A stretch of 64,000 bases of DNA, taken from contig CAAAJI010000002.1 of the NCBI GenBank assembly GCA_900642245.1, positions 1,165,928-1,229,927 on the forward strand, in the 5' to 3' direction. Origin of the DNA: Fragilaria radians. Lineage: Eukaryota; Bacillariophyta; Fragilariophyceae; Fragilariales; Fragilariaceae. Position numbers and translations under genes: made by a program. Under the pieces are notes generated by a model that was given only the letters and a program-made list of their open reading frames with translations, was not told where the DNA came from and ran no database searches. Shown here in pieces: positions 46,060 through 57,129 of this stretch (positions are counted from its first letter, which is position 1; each line of letters starts with the position of its first letter).

Positions 46060-46375
46060 TGTGATCACTGCGTTAGGAAAACACCTGCGCAAGAGGCAGC
46101 TATATTTATTGCTCAAGCAATTCAAGCGTAAACTCGGGAAACACTCCACAATTCAGGTTGAGCTCACACCAGAACTAAGCCATATAGCAGCTCACATTAA
46201 AATGTACAGGGATCTTTGTTGGATAGGCACAGAAATTGGACTTCACACTTTCTAGTCAAAATATTTTTTTCAGTTACACCACTATACGTTACCCTTGCCA
46301 AGAGGCTCATCCAACAGTATACATTTTTGTAATCCTTTCCAGAACCAGAGTTTGCACTGTCTGTGCTTAAGTTTT
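46060..46375 (+). repeat. Dispersed repeat, family 1 copy 2
   Basis: Partner of 28930-29245 in the same orientation. Shares CAGGGATCTTTG, GAGCT-ACACCAG, and CCAGAGTT-GCACTGTCTGTG-type blocks. It has a short open frame (46061-46255) that copy 1 does not keep, so coding is not claimed. Confidence 0.6.
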
Positions 46376-46464
46376 CATTGATTGTTATTTCCTTTTTCTC
46401 CTTCCAATGTATTTGTTCTTTCATTGATTATTTCTTCATTTTGGAAGTATCTGCAGAAATCTCA

Positions 46465-46795
46465 AGCTCTCAAGGTCAATTGTAGTTGTACTTCAGGTGT
46501 TGCTTCCTATAAGTATTTTCTACCATTGTGTGTCAGTGTATGCCTTTCACTTCCGACACTTTCAATGGCATTCCAACATTTTTTCTCTTTGGTTGAAAAC
46601 ATCTACAGAAGCTCAAGCTGCTTAAGTTCAATACGCAACTGTACTTTGGGCTTCTCATGTTGCAATTTTCAAGCTCATTTGACAGCTGTACTTCATGCTT
46701 CGCAAGCTGCAATTGCCGTTTACCATCTCCAAGTTCAATTAGCAACTATATTTTACGCTGCACAGGTTGCAAGTGCTCTCAATCAATTTCAAGCT
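46465..46795 (-). repeat. Degenerate tandem array, period about 60 bases
   Basis: Units built on C-AAGTTCAATT-GCAACTGTACTT-type sequence recur at about 46468, 46621, 46668, 46728 and a partial one near 46789. The spacing of the last units is exactly about 60 bases; the first unit is further away. Because 60 is a multiple of three, a frame stays open across it (46382-46891, TTG start), but that frame seems a by-product. Confidence 0.6.
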
Positions 46796-48804
46796 CAATG
46801 CATTTTTCCGGAGACTTTGTCGAATCTTAACCTTGCAACACAAGACTCTATCATGAATCTTTTGATGTTAACCTTCTATAGTTTAAGCTAATCAGAGTTA
46901 AATGCATCTTCCCATTCATTTTAAGACTCTCCTTTAATCATGACTTCACAACAAATAAAGAGGTCATCAATAACCCAAAAGTAGCTGGAACCAAAAAAAG
47001 ATAGCCAGAAAGGTTACATAGACGAAATATGCGCTGGTTTACCAAAACATATAGAGATTCCAAGATGGCCAAGATAGTTCAGACATCCCGTTCCTCCAGA
47101 AAAAACCTTGTTGGAAACAGTAATTAAGAGTTATGAAGATAGTTCCATCAGTAGTAGCAAGTTGTTATCAAAAGGTCATCTGGGGGTCTCCTGATTTTTC
47201 CCTTGGAATTAAAGGTCTATTTTGTGCAATGGAGTTAATTGATGAGGCAAGGACAATATGAAAGGCATGATTCAATTGTCAAACCTTGGTCTTTATCATG
47301 TTAATGGTTTGTTTTCAAGCAAAGATCCATGTAATTCCGATTTTTTAGAGGCAATCATGAAAGCGTTATGTCTTGGGAAGTCTTTCCATCTTCTAAATAC
47401 AGAAAAATCAGGATAAAATGAAGTCACAGAACTATCTAAGCATAGACAGTTAATTTCTCCCTTCTAGATGATAATGCTACCACCCGACATTCTAATGGCT
47501 TTACCTTAGATGAAAATAGAGGAAACGTCAGCAACAAGAGGATAACCAGACAAAAAAGGCCTCAACGCTTAATAATAAGAATGAACTTAAAGTATCTGAT
47601 AAAGACGCTAATGACCTCAGCATTCCAAATCAGTAAGTGTGGCGTATCTTCTGCCCTCTCCTGCATCCTCTGCTTCTCAGTAATTCTTGAAAAATCAAGG
47701 CCATATTCAATGGAAATTTAGTGTTTGTCTTTACTGCCCTATCTATCCTGCATAATGGAACAGAGTGTGAAGACTAGAAGAAAATGGTGGAAACAGCAAC
47801 AGTAACCCCTTAGAATCTAGCGCATCTATTGCCAAAACAACAGGTTATTGCAAAAAATGTTTAAGGCTGAAAAAGTAATAATCAAAGCCCGCAACTATTC
47901 AATAAGAAAATCAATAGTTTATGAGAAGCATTGGTGATTTGGTGTTGGAATCCTCGCTTACAATTAGTGCAAGTAAAGACAAAGAATACGGATATTCTCT
48001 GTATTTGCACATCTATTCATGTACAGTAATGACCACGATATAAGTATGGATGCTCCCAATAACTTTGGATGAAAGTAAATTGCATTTGCCCATACAAATT
48101 GGGTCATTACTAATAATTGTTCGTAGAAAAAAGGAAAAGGAAATGCTTTGCAAGGCCGGTATTGTCTTTTTTAATAAAGTTACTGTACTTAAATTATTTG
48201 AATCGTGTTACAGCCTAATCCTCTAACTCTTAAAAGGATCTGAATACATGATTCAGCTATAGAAATAGTCTAAAGTCGATCAAATTCTTCATGCTTCTAG
48301 TGATGATGATGTTAAATGTAGTATTTGATAGTGCCTCCTTCACAAAAATTGAGGCCTATTAAATTGAAGAATATTGAATTTCATGTTTTCATTGACCTTT
48401 CCTTCTCGTGGTGTCAGAGTATCGTGATAGGGAGCGATTATGTGTTTATTAGCATTTACAAATTCTTTATCCTTATTGTTCCTAAAAGTTTTCAATGGAA
48501 AATGACAATTATTTTGGGAGATTCTTACTCACCACTGAAATTCTTATGATCAATAGGGCACCATGAAGAATATTTTCACCGAACCAGAGTTGAGGACCTA
48601 AAATGACATCACAGATTTTTCAGTACATTCAATACGTATGTTTACTTTGCAGAATTATTCACTTTGAACCGTATCTTTTCCTTTTTGAAGGCAATACATG
48701 CGATTTCGGAGAAAATTGCATCTGTTCAACATCTGCATATTTTATCACATTTCTTTCCAATTATCCAAGGTTTTGTATTGAAAGTGATATCTCTGGAGTT
48801 GAAG
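46796..48804. other. Gene-poor stretch
   Basis: No supported gene. Phrases such as GATTTGGTGTTGGAATCC at 47936 resemble sequence next to family 1 copy 1, so more remnants of that family may be present. The frame at 48325-48549 is without domain. Confidence 0.35.
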
Positions 48805-49665
48805 ATGGAACAAGAAGAAGGAGAATGCGCCTCCAACGTTAGAACTATGAGATCATCCCAGCTTGCGGTGTTAATAAAAGAAGAAGAGAATATTCACATG
48901 GCTGTCGATCAGGTCGCATTGCGTAAACATGGGTTTTCAGGAGAGAGCACATTATGGCGAGAAAAAGTTTCTCTTTGGTGTTACGATGTAATCGACCATC
49001 TCAAGGAATCTAGAAGTATAGTCTACGTCGCAATGAATATTCTGGATAGGTTTATTTTGCTGCATTCTAATTTTATTGCCAACAGAAGTTACGAAGCTGC
49101 TGCATTAACAGCATTGTTCCTAGCCGTCAGCATCAGCGGCAGCCATCACTTAGACGTTCAAGACCTTGTGCGAATGAGCAGACTTGGAGTAACAATAAGG
49201 GAGATAATCAATATGGGAAAGGAAATGACATTTGGATTATCCTTTGATAGAAGAATCCTTACTCCTTCTGATTTTTTGAACCCAATTTTTTCTTGCTTTC
49301 TCAATTCTTCACCGAGTAACAATGTTCCATTCGACATTGAAGAGACAGCTTTATTTTACACTGAGCTTTGCATTATTGACTGCTTTTTCTCGCGCGTTAA
49401 ACCATCAGATATTGCCTTAGCATCGATCTTAGCAGCAACACAATGGGATCCAGAAATATACGTCGAAACTTTGAAATCTAAAACGAGTGTTTGCTTTAAT
49501 TTGGACCTACATATGATTCTTTCTAGGAGAATTAAAGTTCTCTTGAAAAGGAGCATAAGTCCAGATGTACCTCATTTCATTCCGGATTGTGAACCAATGC
49601 CTGACGGTACTACTTCATCAGCTTCTAATGACGTGGATTCAGAGATTGATATAATCCATCCTTGA
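48805..49665 (+). CDS. Cyclin, diatom-type
   Basis: Single exon, 286 residues from the ATG at 48805; the frame extends to a TTG at 48664. The cyclin N-terminal box spans about 25-145: LWREKVSLWCYDVIDHLKES, IVYVAMNILDRFI (matching the V-x-x-A-x-x-x-x-D-R-F pattern), and YEAAALTALFLAVSISG, followed by GVTIREIINMGKEMTFGLSF. A weaker C-terminal box follows (LFYTELCIIDCFF, IALASILAATQWD). No destruction box or PEST region stands out. Cyclins activate cyclin-dependent kinases; diatoms have an expanded family, many responding to nutrients and light, and this divergent sequence fits that group. Its kinase partner and cell-cycle phase are unknown. Confidence 0.85.
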   Translation: MEQEEGECASNVRTMRSSQLAVLIKEEENIHMAVDQVALRKHGFSGESTLWREKVSLWCYDVIDHLKESRSIVYVAMNILDRFILLHSNFIANRSYEAAALTALFLAVSISGSHHLDVQDLVRMSRLGVTIREIINMGKEMTFGLSFDRRILTPSDFLNPIFSCFLNSSPSNNVPFDIEETALFYTELCIIDCFFSRVKPSDIALASILAATQWDPEIYVETLKSKTSVCFNLDLHMILSRRIKVLLKRSISPDVPHFIPDCEPMPDGTTSSASNDVDSEIDIIHP

Positions 49666-51194
49666 CATCTCTTTGAATTCGAATTATATTGAGGGGCTGA
49701 TAAATTCTACACTTTTGCTTTCATTTGAATCGACGTTTAATCATTCCCCTTTTTACCACTTCCTTCATCGAATGGTTTCGCATGTGATTCACAGTTAACT
49801 CAAGTTGATAGGTAACGTATTTACATCCAAGTTACTTCATATCTCGATATCAAAACACACTGTTTTTTCCCATTAGCGCCTTACTTTGTTTGATTTATCA
49901 AAGTACACTTTTCAATTTTCATTGTTTTTGTTAAAGTTCAGATTACTCCTAACAAAATGGTTTATGAAAAACTATCAACATACTTTGTATTTCGAACAAA
50001 TGAGGTCATCATACACACACTTCAAAAACCTACATAAATAGCAAACTTCTGCCGTCCACTTAAGTCTTTTTAATATATTAGAATATAAGGCTAAACCATG
50101 TTTTCCTGATAAAAATTCTTTGGGTGCTTTGAAGGAATGAAAAATGAATCAGAATTTCTTGATTATTATTGGGATATTGTCTGAAAGCAAGGAATTGCAT
50201 CTGATCCATGCCGCAACAACGCAAAGTCTGAAATGTTTGATAAGAGTAAAAAAGATACACACTTAGAGATTTCAGACTAATGCATACAGCCACAATGACC
50301 TTGGCAGCATCCGGCTTAGTAAAATGGAGTCAAGTATCTAAAATCTCACAGAAGATGCTCCTAAAAGTACTTGGTTTTTGGCACAAAATTATCAAGTAAA
50401 TGCACATAATTCAAGACCTTCCGGAAGAGGACTTAACGTGGGGGGAGGGGAAGCAACAAAGATATTTCTCATCTATTTATGTTTTATTGGTTTGAACCTG
50501 TTCTCAATGAAAAAAGCTTCAAGTTTTTCAGACACAATAGAAAAAAATGTATACTTTTTAGATTTTGCGGACAACGTATGATATTCCTTGAATGTCAAGA
50601 CACAACGTAAATTCCGCATTGCAGAGGAGTCTCATGAGAACAGCACCAGATGAGAGAGATAAGAATAGAAAAGTGCCATTAAGCCGGATATGCAAGATTC
50701 AATTGTTGAACTTGCAATAAATCAAGGTGATAATTTTGCAAATATTGAAGTTGTAAGAGCTACCTGACCATTTATCAACTAGGAACAGATTAAGTACCAA
50801 TTAAAAGACAAAAGACAAAAATGTCCAACACGAATCAGATCTAAATCTAAATCCAAGAAAATTGTGGTTGGAATATCAAGTGCTATTACATATTTCCGGC
50901 ATGTAATGTATTAAATTTCATGACTGCAGAGAATGAGTTATAATGTCTAAAGGGATCTATAGCATGTTTAGAGACGCATATAAAAAAGATAAGCATGAAG
51001 AGCTGTTAAGTCAGGGGAAGTCAAGAAATAATTGTATTTACTGAAGATAAGGGAGGAAATGGTGATATGAAGTACAATATCTTATTCCAGTAAAATGATG
51101 TTAAACATACAAAATCATGGATCGAATCTTATGCCATTAGTTTCAATCATCTATTACACTTCTTAGAGCTTGCAAGTTGAAATAAGCGTCAAAA
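49666..51194. other. Gene-free stretch
   Basis: No supported gene. The right part lies downstream (in element orientation) of the minus-strand copia relic and may be its continuation, but motifs are too decayed to call. Confidence 0.4.
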
Positions 51195-51430
51195 TAGAAT
51201 GTTTTTTTATGCTTCCACAATACGGCCATAGACAAACGGATCACCAGCAAAAAGTCATCAATTTGGAATTAGTGTCGGCTAAAAAAGTATGCTATTGACC
51301 CAATTTGGCGAACATTTATCAATATAATACTTTTACCTGCATCATTACACCTCACAAATTTTACAAACTCTTCTTCTTCAATAGGCAACTCCAGGAAAAG
51401 TCTGTACAAACATCAACAATTAAAACTCAG
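51195..51430 (-). mobile_element. Decayed Ty1/copia integrase fragment
   Basis: On the minus strand, VLIVDVCTDFSWSCLLKKKS (from 51426 down to about 51367) matches the start of the copia integrase core with its first Asp. KFVRCNDAGK (51360-51331, another frame) matches the K-x-I-R-C-D-N-A-G-E motif with D and N exchanged, and a piece near 51250-51211 resembles the N-G-x-V-E motif. Stops and frame changes lie between the blocks, so it is dead. Ends are unknown. Confidence 0.65.
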
Positions 51431-52233
51431 ACCTTGGATCATACAAGGCTCTTGCAATTGATTGAGTTTATGTCAATGCCTACTTCCTTCTTCCTAACCC
51501 TCTTGACAATCACCTACCTTTACAAAGACCTTCCAATTATTTTGCTTTCAAAGCATCTTCTCCATAGAGTCCAATACTTGATGAAGTATGAATCCTGCCA
51601 ATTCAATGGAGACCAGATTGTGCTTGGTCCTGCAACCAAGAAAGATTGGTCATCAATATCCTGTAAAACAAAAAGGTGGCTGAAATTTTGGGGGCAGATG
51701 ATGATACCATCACTTCCTATCTTGAAACTATTCTTTATAATTTTGTTGAAGCTGAATAAGTTCACCCATTGCTCAGATACAATTTCGAAATCTTGAAATA
51801 CATCTTGGAATCATTCTCCTTAAACTTGCTTGCACTGATGTCTCTCATTCTCAAACTAGGTTTAACCCTCAAAAAGAACACAACATAAACCTGTTCATGA
51901 CAAGTTAAAGAAGGGAGTATCATGCAGGAATATTCAATGGGAAGCGGAAAAATGAACGTTCTCACACCCATTGGAAGGAACTGATGTTTTGTCGACACAT
52001 ATTCACATCCGTTGGAAAAAAGGCGTTATCAATGGTTGATGTTGTATCTCGTACCCTTAACCTCAATACGATTTGTTTTTTCCCTATTGAGTGAGTGAAT
52101 CTTGGGAGCTAAAAATTCGATCGAGTTAGAAACAAAGAAAATACGACTGACTTATTTGGATCATTTTTGCCTCCTAACACTCTGGATACAATTAGTGATA
52201 GTAGTAGAGTAATTTTATTTGACGAAATTCAGT
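51431..52233. other. Gene-free stretch upstream of the BTB gene
   Basis: Open frames here, including 51305-51796 that overlaps the copia relic on the opposite strand, start at non-ATG codons and show no domain. The last part should contain the BTB gene promoter. Confidence 0.4.
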
Positions 52234-53628
52234 ATGGACCGCTTCGATGAAAGCGACGAAGATGTGGAACTTCAGCTTTCATGGCGATTGGATCCAAAAG
52301 AATCTCTATCGGATTGGACTATAATTATTGAGTCAGAAATGACCTCTACTTCCGTTGAATATCATGTTCACAAGAATATTCTTGCAGTTGGTCCATGCAG
52401 AAGTGAATACTTCTCTTCTTTATTTCGATCACAGATGAGAGAATCGGAGACGAGGACCAGTCGAATCACTCTAGAAGATGTTGCAGCACAGACTATTCCT
52501 CACATGTTGGATTTTGTGTACATGCAGGAACTTTCAAATGTGTCTTCGGAACAAGCTGTATCCCTTCGATATTTGGCTCAATACTTTGGAATAAAATTGC
52601 TTAATCGGAAAGTCTTAGCATTTGTAAAAGAAGATATGAATATGAGCAATGTACACCACTACATTCAAGCATCCAAAATTTTTCATGATGAGAAAATTCT
52701 CTCCATGGCTATGGGTCTTTGCATTGACAATATTGAAGACTTAAACTCATCGTCAGAGGTCTTGTCCGCTGTGGATCCAAAATTCTTTTATGACATGATA
52801 TCCTCGCCTGATGTCGACACCTGTAGTGCATCTTGTCACATTAGCAAGCTTGTCGCAACCTACTGCAAACTTCAACAAAGTGAAATCAATCAAGAATTGT
52901 TTGATCAATTGACAGATCGTCGATTTATACCCTTTATAGACAAAGAATCTGCAATGATGTTGTTGGAACTAGAGGCGGCAACAGGAAATAAACCATCGTC
53001 TTCCCTATCAACAGGCACTTCTATGACAGCATATGACATATCTTGCTTACAGAAACGGTGCATCAAAGTCTTGGCACAGAATTGGAAAGATTTAGAAGAT
53101 GTCAGTGTAATTCATTCTTTCCCAAGAAACGTAGTTGCCGAACTTTACGAAAGAACATTGGCAACTGCCAGGGATGATATGGAAAAGCTTGTATTATCTC
53201 TCAAGTCAGAAATTGAAACAGAGAGTAAATTTGTCTTCCAGGGATTACGACAAGCCGTTGCTGAGGCAGATCTTAGTCTTGTACAATCTCGACGTGAGTG
53301 CCGGGCTTTGGAACAAGAACTTGAAGATAAAAATCGATTGCTTCAAGATCGCGAACGTGAACTATTGGAATATCGTCGTGAATGGAGTCGGATGGTCCGC
53401 GTTCCGGTAGAACATAAATTCGAGCGGGACGTAAAGCGATCCACGTATCATCATCAATCTAGTCATGAACCATTTGATAATCCATTACATGCCGTTGGGC
53501 AGTATGGTAGACTTCGACCAACCGCTATGCCGACGATTGGAGATGCCCCAGAAGATGGCTACCTGTTTGTACAGAAAAACGGACATTACACACAGAGGTG
53601 GCCATTATTCTACTATAGTGATCGTTAA
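52234..53628 (+). CDS. BTB-domain protein with C-terminal coiled coil
   Basis: Single exon, 464 residues from the ATG at 52234 (the frame begins at a TTG at 52219). Residues about 25-130 are a BTB fold: LSDWTIIIESEM, VEYHVHKNILAVGPCRSEYF (the H-K-x-x-L-A-x-x-S/C-x-x-F pattern), then ITLEDVAAQTIPHMLDFVYM. A BACK-like helical region follows (HHYIQASKIFHDEKILSMAM and beyond). Residues about 312-395 form a long charged coiled coil (RRECRALEQELEDKNRLLQD). BTB proteins dimerise and often act as adaptors for cullin-3 ubiquitin ligases. No Kelch or zinc-finger domain is present. Stop codon lies 102 bases from that of the convergent RING ligase; a joint role in ubiquitination is suggestive only. Confidence 0.85.
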   Translation: MDRFDESDEDVELQLSWRLDPKESLSDWTIIIESEMTSTSVEYHVHKNILAVGPCRSEYFSSLFRSQMRESETRTSRITLEDVAAQTIPHMLDFVYMQELSNVSSEQAVSLRYLAQYFGIKLLNRKVLAFVKEDMNMSNVHHYIQASKIFHDEKILSMAMGLCIDNIEDLNSSSEVLSAVDPKFFYDMISSPDVDTCSASCHISKLVATYCKLQQSEINQELFDQLTDRRFIPFIDKESAMMLLELEAATGNKPSSSLSTGTSMTAYDISCLQKRCIKVLAQNWKDLEDVSVIHSFPRNVVAELYERTLATARDDMEKLVLSLKSEIETESKFVFQGLRQAVAEADLSLVQSRRECRALEQELEDKNRLLQDRERELLEYRREWSRMVRVPVEHKFERDVKRSTYHHQSSHEPFDNPLHAVGQYGRLRPTAMPTIGDAPEDGYLFVQKNGHYTQRWPLFYYSDR

Positions 53629-53730
53629 CAATCTGACACTTAACGAACAGAAAGGTTCAACTAGAGAAATTTTATATATTTAATAGTCTTACAACAAGTA
53701 TCGATAAATAAACGTTTGGAATAATCTTGA

Positions 53731-55071
53731 CTAGGCTGGCAGGTCACGGGTTTTTTTCAATTCAGTTTGTACTTCAGTTTGTGGTAGTGCTTCAGTTTTA
53801 CAGAGTGGACAGCAACTTTGACGTTCTGTCAACCAGGGTTTGATGCAATCAAGATGAAATGCATGTTTGCAATTTGGGAGAAGTCGAATACGTTCTCCAT
53901 CCTCAAATTCATCGATGCATATTGAGCATGTTGTGCAAGTAGTACTCAAAGCCACCGTCTGTGCGGTGGACGCGGCATCCACAGCTGCAACGTTGATATC
54001 CAACGAGGACGAAAGAGTACTCCTATTCAGGGCGTTTTCAAGGCTATGATCTGGGGGCAAATAACTTGGATTTAAGTCAAGGCCATCTGCGTCAACCACG
54101 TTTTCGGTTCCGAGTCCCTCGTCTAGTTTCATTGCATCGCCGTGATCTTGAATCTTGAATACTAGTTCCGGCAACGCAAGGACTTGTTCATATGTCAAAA
54201 CATTTTTTGGCTCTTCCTCATCACGTGCTTCCAAGCCTGTCGTGAACCAAAATGGCATGGGACGAATATATTGAATTCCTGTGAATCTTCCAGTCTCGTT
54301 ACGTCTCACCATGAAGCGTCCACCAGCAGTATACCACAGATATCCGACTCGTACACAAGGCGACACAATGAGAAGAGTAAATAACACAAACCTGAGCCAA
54401 TAAAATGCTTCTGCAGACGTAGAGCGCCCCCCTGAGCTCTCAGAACTGAGGACTTCGACCCTAACATGCATATCCCACCCGCGACTATTTTGATTCAAAA
54501 AATAAGGAGATTTTTTTTCTTTTAACGCGTGAACTTGAACCTGCGACACCATCGAATATCCCGCGTTGGTTGACATGAATGCAGCATCAATCCCTCCTAA
54601 ATCGAAACGACTTCCATTCGACAACATGACTAATAAATCATCAGGCTGGGAGCTATTATTGTTGTAAACTATGAGACATCGCAACAACGGGGTGAATCTT
54701 TCTTGCATCTGAACGATGACCTTAGCCTTTGTATCAAAAGGGCATTCGCCTCTTGATACTAGGAGGGAAATAGGTTTCATCCCGAAAGAAGCCGTGAGAT
54801 TCGCAGCAATTTCTTTCGTCATGTTTTCAAGAGATAGAGGAAGTCTGCAAAGGCTTTTCTCGTCAGGAGGGAACATAAGAATAGTGTCAAAGGAGGGAGC
54901 TTTGGAAAACTTGTTTCCAAAATTTGCTATCTGAGCAGGATATGATGATTTTAAGCCATCCATTATCGTAATACGTAAATCTGGCGGAGGAGGAGCCTGT
55001 GCAGTAATGTTGGTAAGGAGAACTAGAAGAGGGAAAACGCGTAATGCATTTAATATCTTGTGGTGATTCAT
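53731..55071 (-). CDS. PA-TM-RING (RING-H2) membrane ubiquitin ligase
   Basis: Single exon, 446 residues, ATG start. Layout is that of PA-TM-RING E3 ligases such as RNF13: signal peptide (VFPLLVLLTNITAQA), a protease-associated luminal domain (about 30-215, with LVSRGECPFDTKAKVIVQMQ as its most typical part), one transmembrane helix at about 224-246 (FYWLRFVLFTLLIVSPCVRV), then a cytosolic part ending in a C3H2C3 RING at 382-424: CSICIDEFEDGERIRLLPNC, KHAFHLDC, WL, CCPLCK, with all eight metal ligands. These ligases sit in endosomes, vacuole or ER and recruit E2 enzymes; the PA domain is thought to bind cargo. Two acidic stretches lie between helix and RING. Confidence 0.93.
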   Translation of the reverse strand: MNHHKILNALRVFPLLVLLTNITAQAPPPPDLRITIMDGLKSSYPAQIANFGNKFSKAPSFDTILMFPPDEKSLCRLPLSLENMTKEIAANLTASFGMKPISLLVSRGECPFDTKAKVIVQMQERFTPLLRCLIVYNNNSSQPDDLLVMLSNGSRFDLGGIDAAFMSTNAGYSMVSQVQVHALKEKKSPYFLNQNSRGWDMHVRVEVLSSESSGGRSTSAEAFYWLRFVLFTLLIVSPCVRVGYLWYTAGGRFMVRRNETGRFTGIQYIRPMPFWFTTGLEARDEEEPKNVLTYEQVLALPELVFKIQDHGDAMKLDEGLGTENVVDADGLDLNPSYLPPDHSLENALNRSTLSSSLDINVAAVDAASTAQTVALSTTCTTCSICIDEFEDGERIRLLPNCKHAFHLDCIKPWLTERQSCCPLCKTEALPQTEVQTELKKTRDLPA

Positions 55072-55666
55072 CGCTTAAGAATAAATATTGAGAAGTGGAT
55101 AAGAATTTAATGCAATAGAATTGTAATCAACAGAAGCACAAGGGGAGGCTAGAACTTTGAAGGCGAAGAAGCTGTGTACCTCTTCGGAGATTCACAAAGC
55201 GATAAAACTTCCGGAGAGTACTTTGGAGAAAAATACTACCAGTAGAGCAGTATGTAGTCAGCGACACACAAAAAATGGAACCGCTTAAAACGTGACATCT
55301 TCAACTTAGGATACATGAATCAAATTCTAAATGAAGAATTAATGTGAGGGAGAAGATCCAACTTTAAATAATCTTTGATAACCATAGTTTGATTTCAAGC
55401 GTAATCCATACTAGAGTTCTTTTACAGTTTCCATGCAATCTTGATATGAGAAAAAGATCAGTCAGAGTTTTTATGCTTCTTCGTTACATGAACTTTGAGC
55501 AATCATTAGTCCTGGATGTTAGAAATGGACAATCCTGAATCATAATTCTATCCTTGAAGTGAACGAATAAGCCCTAGAAGTAAGCTTTTTTACCGCTCAA
55601 GAATCTATCAACAGATGACTAAAAAGAGAAATCATTTGGGAAAACTGATGGGATGAAAGTTCCCCT
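55072..55666. other. Intergenic stretch
   Basis: 5' flank of the RING ligase gene and 3' flank of the HD gene, both on the minus strand. No gene or repeat recognised. Confidence 0.45.
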
Positions 55667-56449
55667 TCATTCCAATTGTTCCTCTTGCATCATCAATTCT
55701 TTGAAATACTCTTCATCTACTTTTCCTGTTTTACCGAATCGAAGACACACTTCTACGAGCGGTGCCGCACCCTCTGCAGCCTTCCTTTCCAAATACGCAT
55801 TCCTGACAATTGTAGGCGGAGGCCGTGCAACATGTAATAGTTTGTCATAGTAATGAGATATCATATCCTGTGAAAGTGACTCTGGTTCCATCTGATACCT
55901 AACGAAGCGGTCTGGATATGCCAAATTCCATACTTCCTCCTCAGAGGTAGCACGAGGAGATGCATCAGGAATAGACAGCGCTTGGCCAGACTCTACCGAA
56001 TATTGATAACACCTTATGACACCTCGAATTCCGATTGCTTCTAAGCGATCCGACCAGCGGGGAATTAAGCGAAAATATTCTCCATTGTTCTCGATGCATG
56101 GTGGAACCGAATTTCCATTATGACTTGTAGAGACCCAATCAATCATTTGAAGAATAGATTGGGTTGCCTCACCCGAAATTCCTGCTTGTTGTAGAATCAA
56201 TTTGGCATTCCATTTCTCTACCTCGTTACCAGGAAAATACTTTTGATCATCCACATCGTGAAGTAATGCAGCTATCTCGATTTGCACCGATTGATCTTTA
56301 GTCAAATGTGGGATATGAGATTCGATCGCGTTCACAGAGTGCTGGTGCACTCTCAAGACATGACCAATCCCGTGAGAATCTTCGATGTGAGGATTACTTG
56401 AATAAAAATCCTTCACCAATATCTTAATCTCATCAACAATGCTTGTCAT
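55667..56449 (-). CDS. HD-domain phosphohydrolase
   Basis: Single exon, 260 residues, ATG start. The metal-binding H...HD...D set is complete: HGIGHVLRVHQHS (His30), AALLHDVDDQKYF (His64-Asp65) and RWSDRLEAIG (Asp134). Overall length, the HDVDDQKYF phrase, and a C-terminal YYDKLLHVARPP segment match a widespread family of uncharacterised soluble HD hydrolases related to bacterial YedJ and similar fungal proteins. HD enzymes usually hydrolyse phosphate esters, often of nucleotides. No targeting peptide is visible, so a cytosolic place is likely. Substrate unknown. Confidence 0.88.
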   Translation of the reverse strand: MTSIVDEIKILVKDFYSSNPHIEDSHGIGHVLRVHQHSVNAIESHIPHLTKDQSVQIEIAALLHDVDDQKYFPGNEVEKWNAKLILQQAGISGEATQSILQMIDWVSTSHNGNSVPPCIENNGEYFRLIPRWSDRLEAIGIRGVIRCYQYSVESGQALSIPDASPRATSEEEVWNLAYPDRFVRYQMEPESLSQDMISHYYDKLLHVARPPPTIVRNAYLERKAAEGAAPLVEVCLRFGKTGKVDEEYFKELMMQEEQLE

Positions 56450-56490
56450 CGTAACATCCGATGTGAGTTTGGTGAGAACAAAGTATCGAT

Positions 56491-56565
56491 ATCCCTATTG
56501 GTATTGTGGAGATATACTTACTGAAACAAGTACGGTAGTTTCAAAATCCCTATTGGTATTGTGGA
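56491..56565 (+). repeat. Perfect 20-base direct repeat
   Basis: ATCCCTATTGGTATTGTGGA occurs at 56491-56510 and again at 56546-56565, with GA-rich surroundings that also partly match. It lies 40-115 bases upstream of the HD gene's start. Confidence 0.85.
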
Positions 56566-57129
56566 CGACAGTACGCATTGAAACATGGCAGGAAATTTTC
56601 AAGCAAAATGGTAGGGATCCCATAGCTGCATCATTTGCCTCTCTAACTCATTTAATTTGGTAGTCCACTTTATTGGAACAACACTTAAAGTTGATATTTA
56701 GGGAGGGGGATTCATAAAGAGGTTTTACTAAAACTTGGAAGATATGTCCGTAATGATGGTCCACAAAAAAATCTCATAGCTTATTTACTTTTATTTTCTT
56801 CAAGGCTCATTATTGCCCATAACACGCTTAAACTGTAATTCCTAAAAGAAATCAATTGAAATATTGCTAAAGCATCAAAGTTCTCATCACTGTTCTCACA
56901 CATAAGATTGCCAATCACATCACTGAAACTAAACTAAAACCCAATCCTTATTCGGACTATGAATATTGGAGATATACTCCAATACCCTTCCTATCTCCAA
57001 TATTCAACCCGTCTGAATCACCATTCACTCTTCCCAAGAACTTTTTTACTCACATGCCGTACAACAATCAGAAGTTCAACTTTAATCCCAATGCTGTCCA
57101 AAAATAATAGATAAATCAAATTTCCGTGA
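56566..57129. other. Gene-free stretch, possible 3' end of a copia relic
   Basis: No gene. In the orientation of the minus-strand copia fragment this is downstream of RNase H and may include decayed 3' sequence; no terminal repeat was identified. Confidence 0.35.

Noticed and set aside
46382..46891. 169-residue open frame
   Set aside because: Starts at TTG, lies over the degenerate 60-base tandem array, and has a repetitive composition without domain.
51305..51796. 163-residue open frame on the plus strand
   Set aside because: Starts at TTG and overlaps copia integrase motifs on the opposite strand; no recognisable domain.
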